Positions 1 to 12,781 of a stretch of 64,000 bases of DNA are shown piece after piece. The number at the start of each line of letters is the position of its first letter. The first letter of the stretch is position 1. Origin of the DNA: CAZJUR01 sp964549525 (GTDB taxonomy: Bacteria > Patescibacteriota > Saccharimonadia > Saccharimonadales > Saccharimonadaceae); assembly GCA_964549525.1 (NCBI GenBank), contig CAZJUR010000003.1:1-64000 (forward strand), given 5' to 3'. Under the pieces are notes generated by a model. It was not told where the DNA came from. It made no database searches and saw only the letters and a list, made by a program, of their open reading frames with translations. The position numbers were made by a program, and so were the translations under genes.

Positions 1-55
1 ACCCCCGACCCTCTCGGTGTAAACGAGATGCTCTAGCCAACTGAGCTAATCACCC
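1..55 (-). tRNA. tRNA-Val(UAC), 3' part missing
   Basis: Read on the minus strand this begins GGGTGAT, followed by a canonical D-arm (TAGCTCAGTTGGCTAGAGC) and a five-pair anticodon stem TCTCG/CGAGA closing the loop TTTACAC, which places anticodon TAC (valine). The 5' end is at position 55. The T-arm and acceptor 3' strand lie outside the window. It is followed by tRNA-Leu's 3' end 21 bases away, so the two tRNAs are tandem on the minus strand. Confidence 0.93.
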
Positions 56-76
56 GTACTTGCATGCATACTGTGA

Positions 77-161
77 TGGTGCGCGAGAAAGGACTTGAAC
101 CTTCACGTCCGAAGACACTAGTTCCTAAGACTAGCGCGTCTACCAATTCCGCCACTCGCGC
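77..161 (-). tRNA. tRNA-Leu(UAG) with encoded CCA
   Basis: On the minus strand the gene starts GCGCGAG at 161 and ends with the complementary acceptor strand, discriminator A and an encoded CCA at 77. The anticodon stem CTAGT/ACTAG closes loop CTTAGGA, giving anticodon TAG. A long variable arm (GTGTCTTCGGACGT region) is typical of class II leucine tRNAs. It is probably transcribed from the promoter at 166-195 and lies upstream of tRNA-Val. Confidence 0.95.
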
Positions 162-165
162 ATAT

Positions 166-195
166 ATCATAAAAAGTACATCTTTTTCACGTCAA
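166..195 (-). promoter_or_regulatory. promoter for tRNA-Leu/tRNA-Val
   Basis: On the minus strand a -35 TTGACG (190-195) is followed after 18 bases by a -10 TATGAT (166-171). The tRNA-Leu 5' end is only four bases beyond the -10, so very little 5' leader would need to be removed. Confidence 0.6.
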
Positions 196-341
196 ACGCC
201 TCGTCATGGATTAAACGCGTATCTGCGTCTAAGATTACCCTGATTCCGAGCGCCACTCACGCAAGCATGACTCTGTGTCTAGTGTAACTGAGGTGAATCT
301 AAAAAACAAGTGAGTAAATCAGTAGGTTTATAGCAAGAGCG

Positions 342-371
342 TTTACGGATAGAACGCGCAAAAGGTATAAT
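342..371 (+). promoter_or_regulatory. hisS promoter, leaderless start
   Basis: TTTACG (342-347), 18-base spacer, TATAAT (366-371). The hisS ATG at 380 is eight bases after the -10 box, so the predicted transcription start lies at or within a few bases of the start codon and no Shine-Dalgarno sequence can be present on the mRNA. The 180 bases upstream, up to tRNA-Leu, show no gene. Confidence 0.7.
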
Positions 372-379
372 GTAAGTAT

Positions 380-1684
380 ATGAAACTCTCAAAGCAACCA
401 TATAAAGGTACACGAGACTATTATCCTGCAGACAAACAGGTACAAAATTATATTTTTGAAACTTGGCGTAAAGTAGTGGAAAGTTTTGGCTATGAGGAAT
501 ATGGCGCACCGATCCTAGAGCCACTGGTGATTTATGCAGCAAAAAGTGGTGCAGATTTAGTCAATGATGAAACCTATCGATTTAGTGATCGAGGTAAACG
601 AGATATAGCGATTCGTCCAGAGATGACCCCGACTGTCGCCCGAATGATTGCAGCAAGAGAACAGGAGGTGCCATTTCCAGCAAGATGGTATTCGATCGCA
701 AATTTTATGCGGTATGAACGACCCCAAAATGGTCGCGAACGTGAGTTTTGGCAACTCAATGTTGATATGTTTGGCCTAGAGTCATTCGAAGCAGACATAG
801 AGATCCTCACTATCACTGATCGCATTATGAAGGCTTTTGGAGCTGAGCCAAAAATGTACACTATACGTATCAACCACCGTAAATTAGTTGATGTAATGAT
901 GAAAGAGTACCTTGATCTTGACCCAATCCAGGCCCAACTAATGACTAAACTGTTTGATAAAAAAAATAAGATTTCAGCATATGAATTTCGCGATAAAGCT
1001 CTAGAAATCTTTAATGAAAATCAAGTCGAGAATGGTCTGAAAAAAATAGCCGCACTTGTATCTGCTAAAAGTTTACATGATCTACCGGAGGTCATTCGAT
1101 CACATGAAATTTTTCAGGATATTGAATCGATATGGCGGGCATTGGATGAAGCAAAAATCACTTCCTTGAAGTTTGACATTACCTTGATGAGGGGACTCGA
1201 TTACTACAATGGTATGGTCTTTGAAGTATTTGATACACACCCTGATAACAATCGCGCAATGTTTGGGGGTGGACGGTATGATGGCCTGACGACGTTGTTT
1301 GGCGCGGCCAACATCCCCGTAGTGGGTTTTGCGCCAGGTGCAACTACCACTGAACTCTTTTTACGCTCGCATAATTTATTGCCTATTTTCCGTTCTAAAA
1401 CAGATGTCTATATGGTTGTTATCGGCCAAGAAGCGCTCGCAGGAGCAAAGAAATTAGCCGATAATCTTCGTCAAGAAGGAGTCGCTGTCGAATGCGATAC
1501 AACACTTCGTAAAGCGGATAGACAGATAAAAACAGCCGTAAAAAAACATATTCAATATTTACTGTTTGTTGGAGAAGACGAGCTTCAGGAGCAACAATAC
1601 ACTTTAAAAGATACGCTTACGCAACAAGAAAGTTCGCTGAGTTTTGAGCGAATTGTATCGACTGTCAAGAGACTAGATTCGTAA
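380..1684 (+). CDS. hisS: histidyl-tRNA synthetase
   Basis: Charges tRNA-His with histidine in the cytoplasm. The 434-residue protein has a class II fold order: an N-terminal motif 1 region, motif 2 around residues 102-129 (core RYERPQNGRER), the histidine-specific RGLDYYNG box around residue 270, GGGRYDGL, then a C-terminal anticodon-binding domain. Length is normal for the family. Unusually, motif 3 reads GFAPGATTTEL (residues 316-326), with no arginine where class II enzymes usually have the ATP-contacting Arg. The ATG sits eight bases from a TATAAT box, and no better start exists upstream in frame. It appears monocistronic; tig has its own -10 box. Confidence 0.95.
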   Translation: MKLSKQPYKGTRDYYPADKQVQNYIFETWRKVVESFGYEEYGAPILEPLVIYAAKSGADLVNDETYRFSDRGKRDIAIRPEMTPTVARMIAAREQEVPFPARWYSIANFMRYERPQNGREREFWQLNVDMFGLESFEADIEILTITDRIMKAFGAEPKMYTIRINHRKLVDVMMKEYLDLDPIQAQLMTKLFDKKNKISAYEFRDKALEIFNENQVENGLKKIAALVSAKSLHDLPEVIRSHEIFQDIESIWRALDEAKITSLKFDITLMRGLDYYNGMVFEVFDTHPDNNRAMFGGGRYDGLTTLFGAANIPVVGFAPGATTTELFLRSHNLLPIFRSKTDVYMVVIGQEALAGAKKLADNLRQEGVAVECDTTLRKADRQIKTAVKKHIQYLLFVGEDELQEQQYTLKDTLTQQESSLSFERIVSTVKRLDS

Positions 1685-1755
1685 ATTTTATATATAACTA
1701 TCTTAAATTCTCACAGTACATTTTCGCGTCTTAAATCCTACCCCTGTCATATGTA

Positions 1756-1764
1756 TGGTAGAAT
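1756..1764 (+). promoter_or_regulatory. extended -10 for tig, leaderless
   Basis: TGG followed by TAGAAT (1759-1764) is an extended -10 element. The chosen tig start at 1773 is eight bases further on. The upstream in-frame ATG at 1755 overlaps this element and would not be on the transcript, which is why the shorter form was chosen. Confidence 0.55.
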
Positions 1765-1772
1765 GGATAAAT

Positions 1773-3050
1773 ATGAAAATTACGAGAAAAAATACTTCCA
1801 AAACGCGGGTGGAACTCACAATCACTTTAAATAACACTGAACTTACACATGCCGAAGAAGTAGCATTGGTGCAGCTTGGTGAAAAAGTAAAAATTCCAGG
1901 CTTTCGGCCAGGAAAGGTGCCCATTGCACTGGTAAAAAAACATGTGTCAAGCGAAGAACTGAACGCTCAAACTCTCAATGTAGCAATTAATCGCGCCGTC
2001 CCAGACGCATATAATAGCGAAAAATTACAAGTCCTCGATAGGCCCGAAGTCGAAGTAAAAAAATTTGTCCCAAATCAAGAACTCGAATTTACAGCAGAAG
2101 TAGATATCTTACCTGCAGTCAAACTAAAAGAATACAAAAAATTACAAGCTACCAAGCCTAAAGTTACAGTTGCTGAAAAAGATATTGATGAAGTTGTCGA
2201 GCGTATGCGACAAGGTTTCGCTGAAAAAAAGGAAGTAGTGCGAGTGGCAAAAATGGGCGACGAAGTCACGATTAATTTTAAAGGTTTTGATGCAAAAGGC
2301 GAGGCATTTGCTGGAGGAGAGGGCAAAGACTACCCACTAACGCTAGGTTCCGGTTCGTTTATACCTGGCTTTGAAGAAGGTATAGTCGGGAAAAAAGCAC
2401 AGGAAACAGTTACTCTACCAATAACCTTTCCTGCAGATTACCATGCGGCACATCTTGCAGGTCAAAAGTGCACATTTGAGGTAACTATTAACACAGTCAA
2501 AGAAGTTATTTTACCGAAAGTAGACGCTGCCTTTGCTGCAAAGTGCGGACCTTTTAAAACTATTAAAGAATTGCGTAATGATATTAAACGTGAGATTACT
2601 GCGCAACGAGAACATGAAGCCAACGAGCAGTACAAAGATAAATTAGTCGACGCTCTTATCGCGCAAGCAAAACCTGTTGCCCCAGAATCACTTATAAAAA
2701 CTCAGATGAAAAATATAGAGACAGACTTTACACAAAACCTTGCAGCGCGCGGATTAACGTTAGAGCAATATCTACAGGATAAAAAAATGACTCGTGATGA
2801 GTGGGAAAAAAAGGAATTATATAATGCAGCCAAAAAACGGATAGAATCATCGATGGTCTTAAATGAACTTGGTCGTGTCGAAAATATTACAGTAAGTGAC
2901 GAGGAGATTGCCGCACGTCACCAGCAACTGCTCGAGCAATACAAAGATCCGAATATTCGTCTTCAGCTAGAAACCCCCGAAGCACGGCAAGATATTGCAA
3001 ATCGCTTAGCCACTGAAAAAACACTCGACCTACTTGTTCAATTAAATTAG
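1773..3050 (+). CDS. tig: trigger factor
   Basis: Ribosome-associated chaperone and peptidyl-prolyl isomerase that meets nascent chains at the exit tunnel. The 425-residue product has the three-part layout of the family: an N-terminal ribosome-binding domain with the signature FRPGKVP (in PGFRPGKVPIALV), a central FKBP-like PPIase domain (about residues 155-240, containing GSGSFIPGFEEG) and a long helical C-terminal chaperone domain rich in Lys and Glu. An in-frame ATG 18 bases upstream exists, but the -10 box lies between the two, so the downstream ATG is preferred. It precedes clpP; the stop codon lies inside the CIRCE operator of clpP. The tig-clpP order is common in bacteria. Confidence 0.95.
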   Translation: MKITRKNTSKTRVELTITLNNTELTHAEEVALVQLGEKVKIPGFRPGKVPIALVKKHVSSEELNAQTLNVAINRAVPDAYNSEKLQVLDRPEVEVKKFVPNQELEFTAEVDILPAVKLKEYKKLQATKPKVTVAEKDIDEVVERMRQGFAEKKEVVRVAKMGDEVTINFKGFDAKGEAFAGGEGKDYPLTLGSGSFIPGFEEGIVGKKAQETVTLPITFPADYHAAHLAGQKCTFEVTINTVKEVILPKVDAAFAAKCGPFKTIKELRNDIKREITAQREHEANEQYKDKLVDALIAQAKPVAPESLIKTQMKNIETDFTQNLAARGLTLEQYLQDKKMTRDEWEKKELYNAAKKRIESSMVLNELGRVENITVSDEEIAARHQQLLEQYKDPNIRLQLETPEARQDIANRLATEKTLDLLVQLN

Positions 3051-3073
3051 CACTCACTTGACACGAGTGCTAG
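3047..3073 (+). promoter_or_regulatory. CIRCE operator (HrcA binding site) at clpP
   Basis: TTAGCACTC, nine bases, GAGTGCTAG. This matches the CIRCE consensus TTAGCACTC-N9-GAGTGCTAA with a single mismatch at the last base. It covers the -35 box of clpP (TTGACA at 3058-3063) and the stop codon of tig. HrcA bound here would block RNA polymerase, giving heat-inducible clpP. No hrcA gene is in the window. Confidence 0.88.
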
Positions 3074-3086
3074 ACAAGCGTACACT
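3058..3086 (+). promoter_or_regulatory. clpP promoter, leaderless
   Basis: A consensus TTGACA (3058-3063), a 17-base spacer and TACACT (3081-3086). The clpP ATG at 3093 is six bases past the -10 box, so the mRNA probably begins at or next to the A of the start codon. Confidence 0.85.
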
Positions 3087-3092
3087 AAAAAT

Positions 3093-3689
3093 ATGAAAAA
3101 ACTTTCTAATTATCTTGTGCCTACAGTGGTGGAGAAATCATTTGATGGCGAGCGTGCTTTTGATATTTATTCACGACTCCTGAAGGATCGCATCATTTTT
3201 TTAGGGGAAGAAGTCAATGAACACACAGCTAATATTGTTGTAGCCCAACTTCTTTTTTTGGCTGGTGAAGACAGCAAGAAAGATATTATGTTTTATATCA
3301 ATAGTCCGGGCGGTAGCGTCTATGACGGTATGGCGATTTATGACACGATGCAATATATCAAACCAGATGTACAAACAATCGGTATCGGTCTGCAAGCCAG
3401 TATGGGGGCCTTTCTCCTCAGTAGTGGCACAAAAGGAAAGCGGTGTTTGCTACCGCATTCACGCGTGATGATTCACCAACCTTCGAGTGGTACTCGAGGT
3501 AAAGTAACTGATCAAGAGATTTCTTTAAGAGAGAGTATTCGCGTAAAAAAGCTTCTAAATGAAATCCTCGCCAAAAATACGGGTCAAAAATTAGCCAGAA
3601 TTGAAAAAGATGTTGATCGCGACTTCTGGATGGACGCCAAAGAAGCAATCACGTATGGATTAGCAGACGAAATTATCAAAAGTGCTTGA
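3093..3689 (+). CDS. clpP: ATP-dependent Clp protease proteolytic subunit
   Basis: Serine protease that forms the tetradecameric chamber used with Clp ATPases for protein turnover. At 198 residues it has the usual length. The catalytic triad is visible: Ser103 in GLQASMGAF, His128 in MIHQPSSG and an Asp at 175 or 177 in the VDRDFWMDA segment; the SPGGSVYDG oxyanion-hole region is intact. It lies between tig and rpoB. A CIRCE site over its promoter suggests HrcA control. The TGA stop is contained in the TTGACA -35 box of rpoB. Confidence 0.97.
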   Translation: MKKLSNYLVPTVVEKSFDGERAFDIYSRLLKDRIIFLGEEVNEHTANIVVAQLLFLAGEDSKKDIMFYINSPGGSVYDGMAIYDTMQYIKPDVQTIGIGLQASMGAFLLSSGTKGKRCLLPHSRVMIHQPSSGTRGKVTDQEISLRESIRVKKLLNEILAKNTGQKLARIEKDVDRDFWMDAKEAITYGLADEIIKSA

Positions 3690-3714
3690 CAATTTGATTT
3701 TCATTCGCCACAAT
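3686..3714 (+). promoter_or_regulatory. rpoBC promoter
   Basis: TTGACA (3686-3691), a 17-base spacer and CACAAT (3709-3714). The -35 hexamer overlaps the TGA stop of clpP. A second possible -10 (TATGTAAT, from 3717) lies just downstream. The predicted leader before the rpoB ATG is about 130 bases. Confidence 0.65.
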
Positions 3715-3748
3715 GGTATGTAATGAAGTAGTGTAAGTTGGGTATTTT

Positions 3749-3784
3749 ATGCGTGTGCTGTAGTGGCTCTCAGTTTGCACGCAT
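3749..3784 (+). other. hairpin in the rpoB leader
   Basis: ATGCGTG (3749-3755) pairs perfectly with CACGCAT (3778-3784) and can be extended by wobble pairs and by AAGTT/AACTT further out (3735-3739 with 3789-3793). It sits in the roughly 130-base rpoB leader; no U-run follows, so it is not a simple terminator. In many bacteria rpoB follows the L10-L7/L12 genes and is controlled there; here rpoB follows clpP and has its own leader. Confidence 0.45.
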
Positions 3785-3850
3785 GCTTAACTTTAGTGAT
3801 CTTCGGCGCCGCACGCACTATCAACCCATAATCAAAGGAGACCATATTTA

Positions 3851-7200
<3,350 letters not shown>

Positions 7201-7201
<1 letters not shown>

Positions 7202-10200
7202 TGAGTCGTTTAATTGCAAATACCAGTATTGCCGATTTTGATGCAGTGCGCTTGGCTGTAGCTGGCGCAGAAGATATCAAAAAATGGAGTTATGGCGAAG
7301 TTACAAAACCAGAAACCATTAATTATCGTACCCAAAAGCCAGAGCGAGACGGGCTATTTTGTGAACGAATTTTCGGTCCCGTTAAAGACATTAATCCCCA
7401 TGATGCAAAGCTAAAGGGAGTACGTTCGCGAGAAGCAGCAGTCGATAAAAATGGCGAGTTGGTTACACGTAGCATTGTCCGTCGTGAGAGAATGGGTCAT
7501 ATTTCTCTAGCTGCTCCTGTCGCTCATATATGGTTCATGCGAGGTACTCCAAGCGCGATGAGTCTTTTACTTGGTATTACGGTTCGTAATCTCGAGAGAA
7601 TTGCGTATTTTGCGAGCTATGTCATCTTGAGTGTTGACACTGAAAAACGCGATCAATATCTCGCTGATGCCGAAGCTGAACTTGAGGCTGGCAAAGTAGC
7701 AATAAAAATGCGCTATGAAAAAGAAGCTGAAGCTGAGGGGGCTGATGTCAAAAAATTAGCCGAAGCTCAAACACGAGAAATTTCTGAACTCGAAGAAAGC
7801 TATACCTTAAAGAAAACTCAGCTTGATTCATTTAACAAAGCGGCGCTTATTAGTGAAATCGATTATCGAAATCTCCCTGATGAGTATGCTGATCTAATTC
7901 AAGTTGGCATGGGTGGAACTGCACTGAAAACTTTGCTTGATGGGATTGATCTTGAGACCCTTACCAAAGAGCTGGCTGAAGAAGCTGAAGAAGCAAAAGG
8001 TCAACGTAAAAAGAAAGTCATGAAACGACTTAAAGTTCTCGAAGGCATGTACCGTGCTGGTATTCAACCAAATAGTACTACACTGACTGTCCTGCCTGTC
8101 ATTCCACCGGATCTTCGACCGATGGTGCAACTCACTGGTGGTCGATTTGCAACCTCTGACTTAAATGATTTATATCGCCGTGTCATTAACCGTAACAATC
8201 GCTTGAAAAAACTAATTGATTTAAATGCTCCTGAGGTTATTCGACGTAATGAAATGCGTATGCTTCAAGAAGCTGTTGATGCATTGATAGACAATTCTGC
8301 AGCGCGCGGTAACCGAGCGGTAAACGCGACTGGCGGACGTCGAAAACTCAAATCGCTCAGTGATATGCTCAAAGGTAAACAAGGACGCTTCCGACAAAAT
8401 CTTCTCGGTAAACGAGTTGATTACTCTGGTCGTTCTGTGATCGTGGCTGGTCCTGAACTAAAAATTCACCAATGTGGTCTTCCAAAACAAATGGCACTTG
8501 AGTTATTTAAACCATTTGTCATTAGCTGGTTATTACGCAACGAACACGCCCATAACATTCGATCAGCTAGTCGTTTGATTGAAGCAGGTTCGACTGTTGT
8601 GTGGGACGCGCTTGATGAAGTTATCGCAGGTAAATACGTGCTTCTCAACCGTGCTCCGTCACTACACCGACTTTCTATTCAGTCATTCCAACCAAAACTG
8701 ATTGAAGGTAAAGCAATTCAGCTTCACCCGCTTGTGTGTGCTGGCTTTAACGCAGACTTTGACGGTGACCAAATGGCAGTCCATCTTCCGCTCAGCGAGG
8801 CAGCCCAAGCCGAAGCACGTGATCTCATGTCCGCTACCAACAACTTATTAAAACCTGCTGATGGTACTCCGGTACTAAACGTTGCTCAAGACATTGTGCT
8901 TGGCTGCTACTATTTGACGTATCATAAACCGTCTGCACAAGTAAAGAAAGTTGCGCGCTACAGTTCAGTGGCTGAGGCTACGATGGCGCACGAAAAGGGC
9001 GTCATAAAACTCCAAACTCCGATCGTCCTTGCTATCAATGGCGAGCAGCGCGATACAACCCTCGGTCGTGTCTATTTCAACGAAGCATTACCAGAAGATT
9101 TTGCCTATGTAAATGACACCATGACGAAGAAAAAATTGAACAAAGTTCTTGGACAAGTCTTTACGAAATATGGTGCTGAAATTACTGCCCATACCGCCGA
9201 TAATTTGAAAGAACTGGCGCTGAAATACGCAACTGCTGCGGCGGTTTCAACGGGTATGCAAGACTACTTCGATGTCAAAGAAATGGATACTCTCATCGCG
9301 GAAGGTGATACCCAGACAGCTCGTATTTCTGAACAGTATGAGCAAGGGTTGATTACCGAAGATGAACGGTACAATTTGACCGTCCAAGCGTGGCGAAATG
9401 TCGACAAAAAAGCGGTCGCTACACTTGAAGAAAAACTCAAAGATTCCGATACGTCTGTTAGTGTGATGGTTAACTCTGGTGCGCGAGGTAGCGTCGATAA
9501 TATCAAACTAGCTACCGCTATGATCGGTATCATGGTTGATGCAACTGGTAAAGAAATAGAGCTCCCGATTCGGTCGAGCTTCAAAAAAGGCCTCACACAG
9601 CTTGAAGCATTTGTGGCTACACGAGGCACGCGAAAGGGACTCATTGATACCGCCCTAAAAACCGCTGATTCTGGTTATCTAACCCGTCGATTGGTTGATG
9701 TTAGTCAAGACGTGTTCACCATTGATGAAGATGCACGTGACGAAGGATTTGTTATCTATCGTTCTGAAACTGATAAAACCATGATTGAATTTGGTGATCG
9801 CCTATATAGCCGATACGCAGCCGAAGATATCGGCGCGCATGTAAAAGCCGGTGAACTCATTACGAGAGATATCGCCGATGCTATTAACGAAGACGAATCA
9901 GTTGAGTCAGCTAAAATTTATAGCGTTCTCACTGCGAAAAACCTACGCGGTATTCCGCAAAAGAGCTACGGTCTCGATATGGCGACGGGGACACTTATTG
10001 ATGTTGCACAACCTGTGGGAGTAATCGCTGCGCAGTCAGTTGGTGAGCCTGGTACCCAGTTAACACTTCGAACCTTCCATGCATCAGGTGTAGCTGGTGA
10101 AGATATCACACAAGGTTTGCCACGTGTTGACGAGCTTTTCGAAGCCCGAACGCCGAAAGGTGAGGCTGCACTATCGCACATCGATGGCATCGTAAAAGTG

Positions 10201-11010
10201 TGGGAAGACGGCAACAAATATGTGGTACAAGTCACCCCTAAAAAAGGCCGAGTTGAGAAGCTAAAGCTTGAAAAACGCAAAGCCCACGTCAAGACAGATA
10301 CCGAAGTGCTGGCTGGCGATGTATTGGCCGCCTTAAAAGACGGCGAAGAACCGCTCACCGCACCATTTGATGGCGTGGTAGAAGTCACTAAAGATCAGAT
10401 TATTATTAGTAGTAATCGACAAACTCCAGCTCGATATGAAATTTCTGGTTTGAAACAACTCCTCGTTCAAGATGGTGATGAAGTCGAAGCGGGCGATCGC
10501 TTAACCAATGGATCGGTCAACCTACATGAACTGATGCGCTATAAGGGCGTCGAAGAGACTCAGCGCTACATTATTAATGAAGTGCTTCGTATCTATGCTT
10601 CACAAGGTCAGAATATTGCTGATAAACATCTCGAGATCATCGTTCGTCAGATGTTTAGCCGTGTTCAAATCGAAGATCCTGGTGACAGCTTGTTTGTGAC
10701 AGGTGATATCGCCAGTAAGGCCGTCGTAGTAGAATCGAATGAACAGCTTGTGGCTGAAGGTAAAGAGCCGGCGCAGTTTACGCAACTACTACTCGGTATC
10801 ACGAAAGTTTCTATCTGGAGCGATAGCTTCCTATCGGCTGCTTCCTTCCAAGACACTACACGAGTGCTCATCAATGCGGCCACGAGCGGACGAGTAGACA
10901 ATCTCTATGGCTTGAAGGAAAATGTCATCATCGGCCGAAAGATACCAGTCGGAACTGGCGCACGAGTAGAGCCTGACATTTCTGATACTGATGTTGACGT
11001 AGCTGCATAA
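7201..11010 (+). CDS. rpoC: DNA-directed RNA polymerase subunit beta'
   Basis: Largest RNA polymerase subunit, 1269 residues. The catalytic NADFDGD motif is at residues 517-523, with the three Mg-binding Asp at 519, 521 and 523; the trigger-loop region ([18 protein letters not shown]) and the bridge helix are present. Two conserved zinc sites are missing. At residues about 60-90, where the four-Cys N-terminal zinc ribbon normally sits before RRERMGHI, there is no cysteine. The second site (about residues 905-925, [17 protein letters not shown]) has lost the CxxxxxxCxxC cysteines too. A coiled-coil-like Glu/Ala/Lys-rich insertion lies around residues 155-205. It is cotranscribed with rpoB. Confidence 0.98.
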
Positions 11011-11067
11011 ATACCTAAAGCTACTACGATTTTCATGCGCAGTGCGCGACACTGTTGTAATAGCGTA

Positions 11068-11076
11068 TGGTACAAT
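11068..11076 (+). promoter_or_regulatory. extended -10 for sppA
   Basis: TGG TACAAT (-10 hexamer 11071-11076). The sppA ATG at 11083 is six bases downstream, so transcription would start at or next to the start codon. An in-frame ATG at 11035 lies upstream of this element and was rejected for that reason. Confidence 0.6.
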
Positions 11077-11082
11077 GAAGAC

Positions 11083-12228
11083 ATGTCAGAGCAAACTCCT
11101 CAACAAGAATCGTTTATAAAAAAACAACTAAAATTAGCTGTCAGTACTCTTACTATTACTACTGTCGGTACCTTGTCGATTGCATTTTGGTTAAACTTAG
11201 CGCTTTTTAGCTTGTTTATTATATGCGCGTTTATCCTGGCATCGATTATTGGTGTGGCAGATCAAACCGCACAATCCGATCGAGTATATACGACTGTATA
11301 TGGCAACTCCACAAGCAATCATAAAGTGTTGTCTATTCCGCTCTTTGGTCCGATCGAAGGCTCCAAGCAGACACAGAATCCTGTCTCAATTTTTGGAGTC
11401 GATAATACGGTCTATGGGTATGAAATTAAGCAGGAGATTAAAGAAGCGGCCGATTCACAAGCATACAGCGGCCTGGTCCTTGAGGTCAATTCGCCCGGTG
11501 GCACTATTTATGGCTCAAAAGCAATTGCTGATGGAGTACAATATTTCAAAGAAAAAACGAAAAAACCGGTGTATGTGAGCGTACAAGGACTGGCAGCCTC
11601 AGGATCATATTGGGTTAGTGCTAGTGCAGATAAAATATTTGCTGATAGCGGCACCGGTATTGGTAGTATTGGCGTCATTTACGGTCCATTTACCTATTTT
11701 GATAAAGTTGTTGCCATAGATGGGGGTGTTCTCGGTGGCGGAGTTGCGACCCAAAATGGAATTGAGCAAGAGTACATTACAGCTGGTGAAGGCAAAGACG
11801 CAGGGAACCCATTTCGTCGATTAACAGATACAGAACGAGCGATTATGCAACAAGGTGTTAATAATTCATACGAACAATTCATAAGCTACGTTAGCAAACG
11901 GAGAGGTATTCCCCTCGAGACACTACAATCTTCCATTGGAGCACATTTGTATGGCGAAAATCAGGCTTTACAAAATAAGCTCATTGATGGGATAGCCAGT
12001 CGTGAAGAAGTGTACAAGGCCTTAGCAAGTAGTGAAGGAATTCAGAATAATTTCTATGTAGAATCATCTCACGCTCCGGAAGAAGATTTTTGGCGCTCAC
12101 TCGGTGTTAACTATTTCAATAAACAGAAACAGTCTGCTAAGAACGTTAAGCCGCTTATTTGTACTGGTTCTGTGACTCAACCACTTGCATTGCATGGTGA
12201 TACCGCACAATTTTGTGATAAAGAATAA
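11083..12228 (+). CDS. sppA: signal peptide peptidase SppA (S49 family)
   Basis: Membrane-anchored serine protease that degrades cleaved signal peptides. The 381-residue form begins MSEQTPQQ. A hydrophobic segment at about residues 17-57 forms one or two membrane helices. The S49 core follows: EVNSPGGT, the nucleophile Ser173 in GLAASGSYW and the likely general-base Lys238 in AGEGKDAGNP. About a dozen extra residues, Gly-rich, separate the two compared with the Bacillus enzyme. It is a single-domain form like SppA of Gram-positives, not the double-length E. coli type. It stands alone between rpoC and rpsL. Confidence 0.9.
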   Translation: MSEQTPQQESFIKKQLKLAVSTLTITTVGTLSIAFWLNLALFSLFIICAFILASIIGVADQTAQSDRVYTTVYGNSTSNHKVLSIPLFGPIEGSKQTQNPVSIFGVDNTVYGYEIKQEIKEAADSQAYSGLVLEVNSPGGTIYGSKAIADGVQYFKEKTKKPVYVSVQGLAASGSYWVSASADKIFADSGTGIGSIGVIYGPFTYFDKVVAIDGGVLGGGVATQNGIEQEYITAGEGKDAGNPFRRLTDTERAIMQQGVNNSYEQFISYVSKRRGIPLETLQSSIGAHLYGENQALQNKLIDGIASREEVYKALASSEGIQNNFYVESSHAPEEDFWRSLGVNYFNKQKQSAKNVKPLICTGSVTQPLALHGDTAQFCDKE

Positions 12229-12236
12229 TCACACCG

Positions 12237-12265
12237 TTGCATAATCTGATATATTTTGCTATAAT
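12237..12265 (+). promoter_or_regulatory. rpsL-rpsG promoter
   Basis: TTGCAT (12237-12242), a 17-base spacer and TATAAT (12260-12265), with an upstream TGC that makes it an extended -10. The leader before rpsL is about 95 bases and includes the inverted repeat GATAAG/CTTATC (about 12311-12329). Confidence 0.8.
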
Positions 12266-12367
12266 ACCAGGTGAGTTTCCTGTACTTTGTGATGAAGTGC
12301 AACGCACGCGATAAGGTTGCTGCTTATCGGTGTATTTACTAAAGATAAGAGGAGAAAATTCTTTTTC

Positions 12368-12781
12368 ATGCCAACTATTAACCAGCTTGTTCGAAAGCCG
12401 CGTAAAACAGCAGCTAAAAAATCAAAGAGCCCGGCACTCGGACGTATCCAAAATGCGTTAAAAAGTCGTTATTATGATCAAAAAGCACCCTTAAAGAGAG
12501 GTGTGTGCGTTAAAGTGACTACTAAAACGCCAAAAAAACCAAACTCAGCTTTGCGGAAAGTGGCGCGCGTTCGCCTCAGTAATGGCTATGAAGTATGGGC
12601 ATATATTGGTGGTGAAGGTCATAATTTGCAGGAGCACGCTGTAGTGTTGATTCGTGGCGGCCGTGTCCCAGACCTTCCCGGCGTCCGATATCATGTTGTG
12701 CGAGGTACGCTGGATCTTCAAGGTGTGGCAGACCGCAAGCAACGTCGGAGCAAATACGGCGCCAAAAAGGAGAGTAAGTAA
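12368..12781 (+). CDS. rpsL: 30S ribosomal protein S12
   Basis: Decoding-centre protein of the small subunit. The start [13 protein letters not shown] is the classical S12 N-terminus and is preceded by GAGGAGAAA about 13 bases upstream; an ATG 51 bases earlier gives a non-homologous extension and was rejected. Family blocks [34 protein letters not shown] and YGAKK are all present, including the Lys positions linked to streptomycin resistance. At 137 residues it is slightly longer than the usual 124 because of a short Lys-rich insert near residue 20 and a C-terminal tail. It is followed by a structured spacer and rpsG. Confidence 0.97.
   Translation: MPTINQLVRKPRKTAAKKSKSPALGRIQNALKSRYYDQKAPLKRGVCVKVTTKTPKKPNSALRKVARVRLSNGYEVWAYIGGEGHNLQEHAVVLIRGGRVPDLPGVRYHVVRGTLDLQGVADRKQRRSKYGAKKESK

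Noticed and set aside
9264..9644. A 126-codon minus-strand open frame inside rpoC
   Set aside because: It is antisense to a highly conserved coding region, has no promoter or ribosome binding site and a Ser/Arg/Val composition typical of antisense shadows.
11035..11082. Longer start for sppA
   Set aside because: The extra 16 residues precede the extended -10 box and look nothing like an SppA N-terminus; the same reasoning rejects longer starts for tig, rel, gap and the aquaporin.
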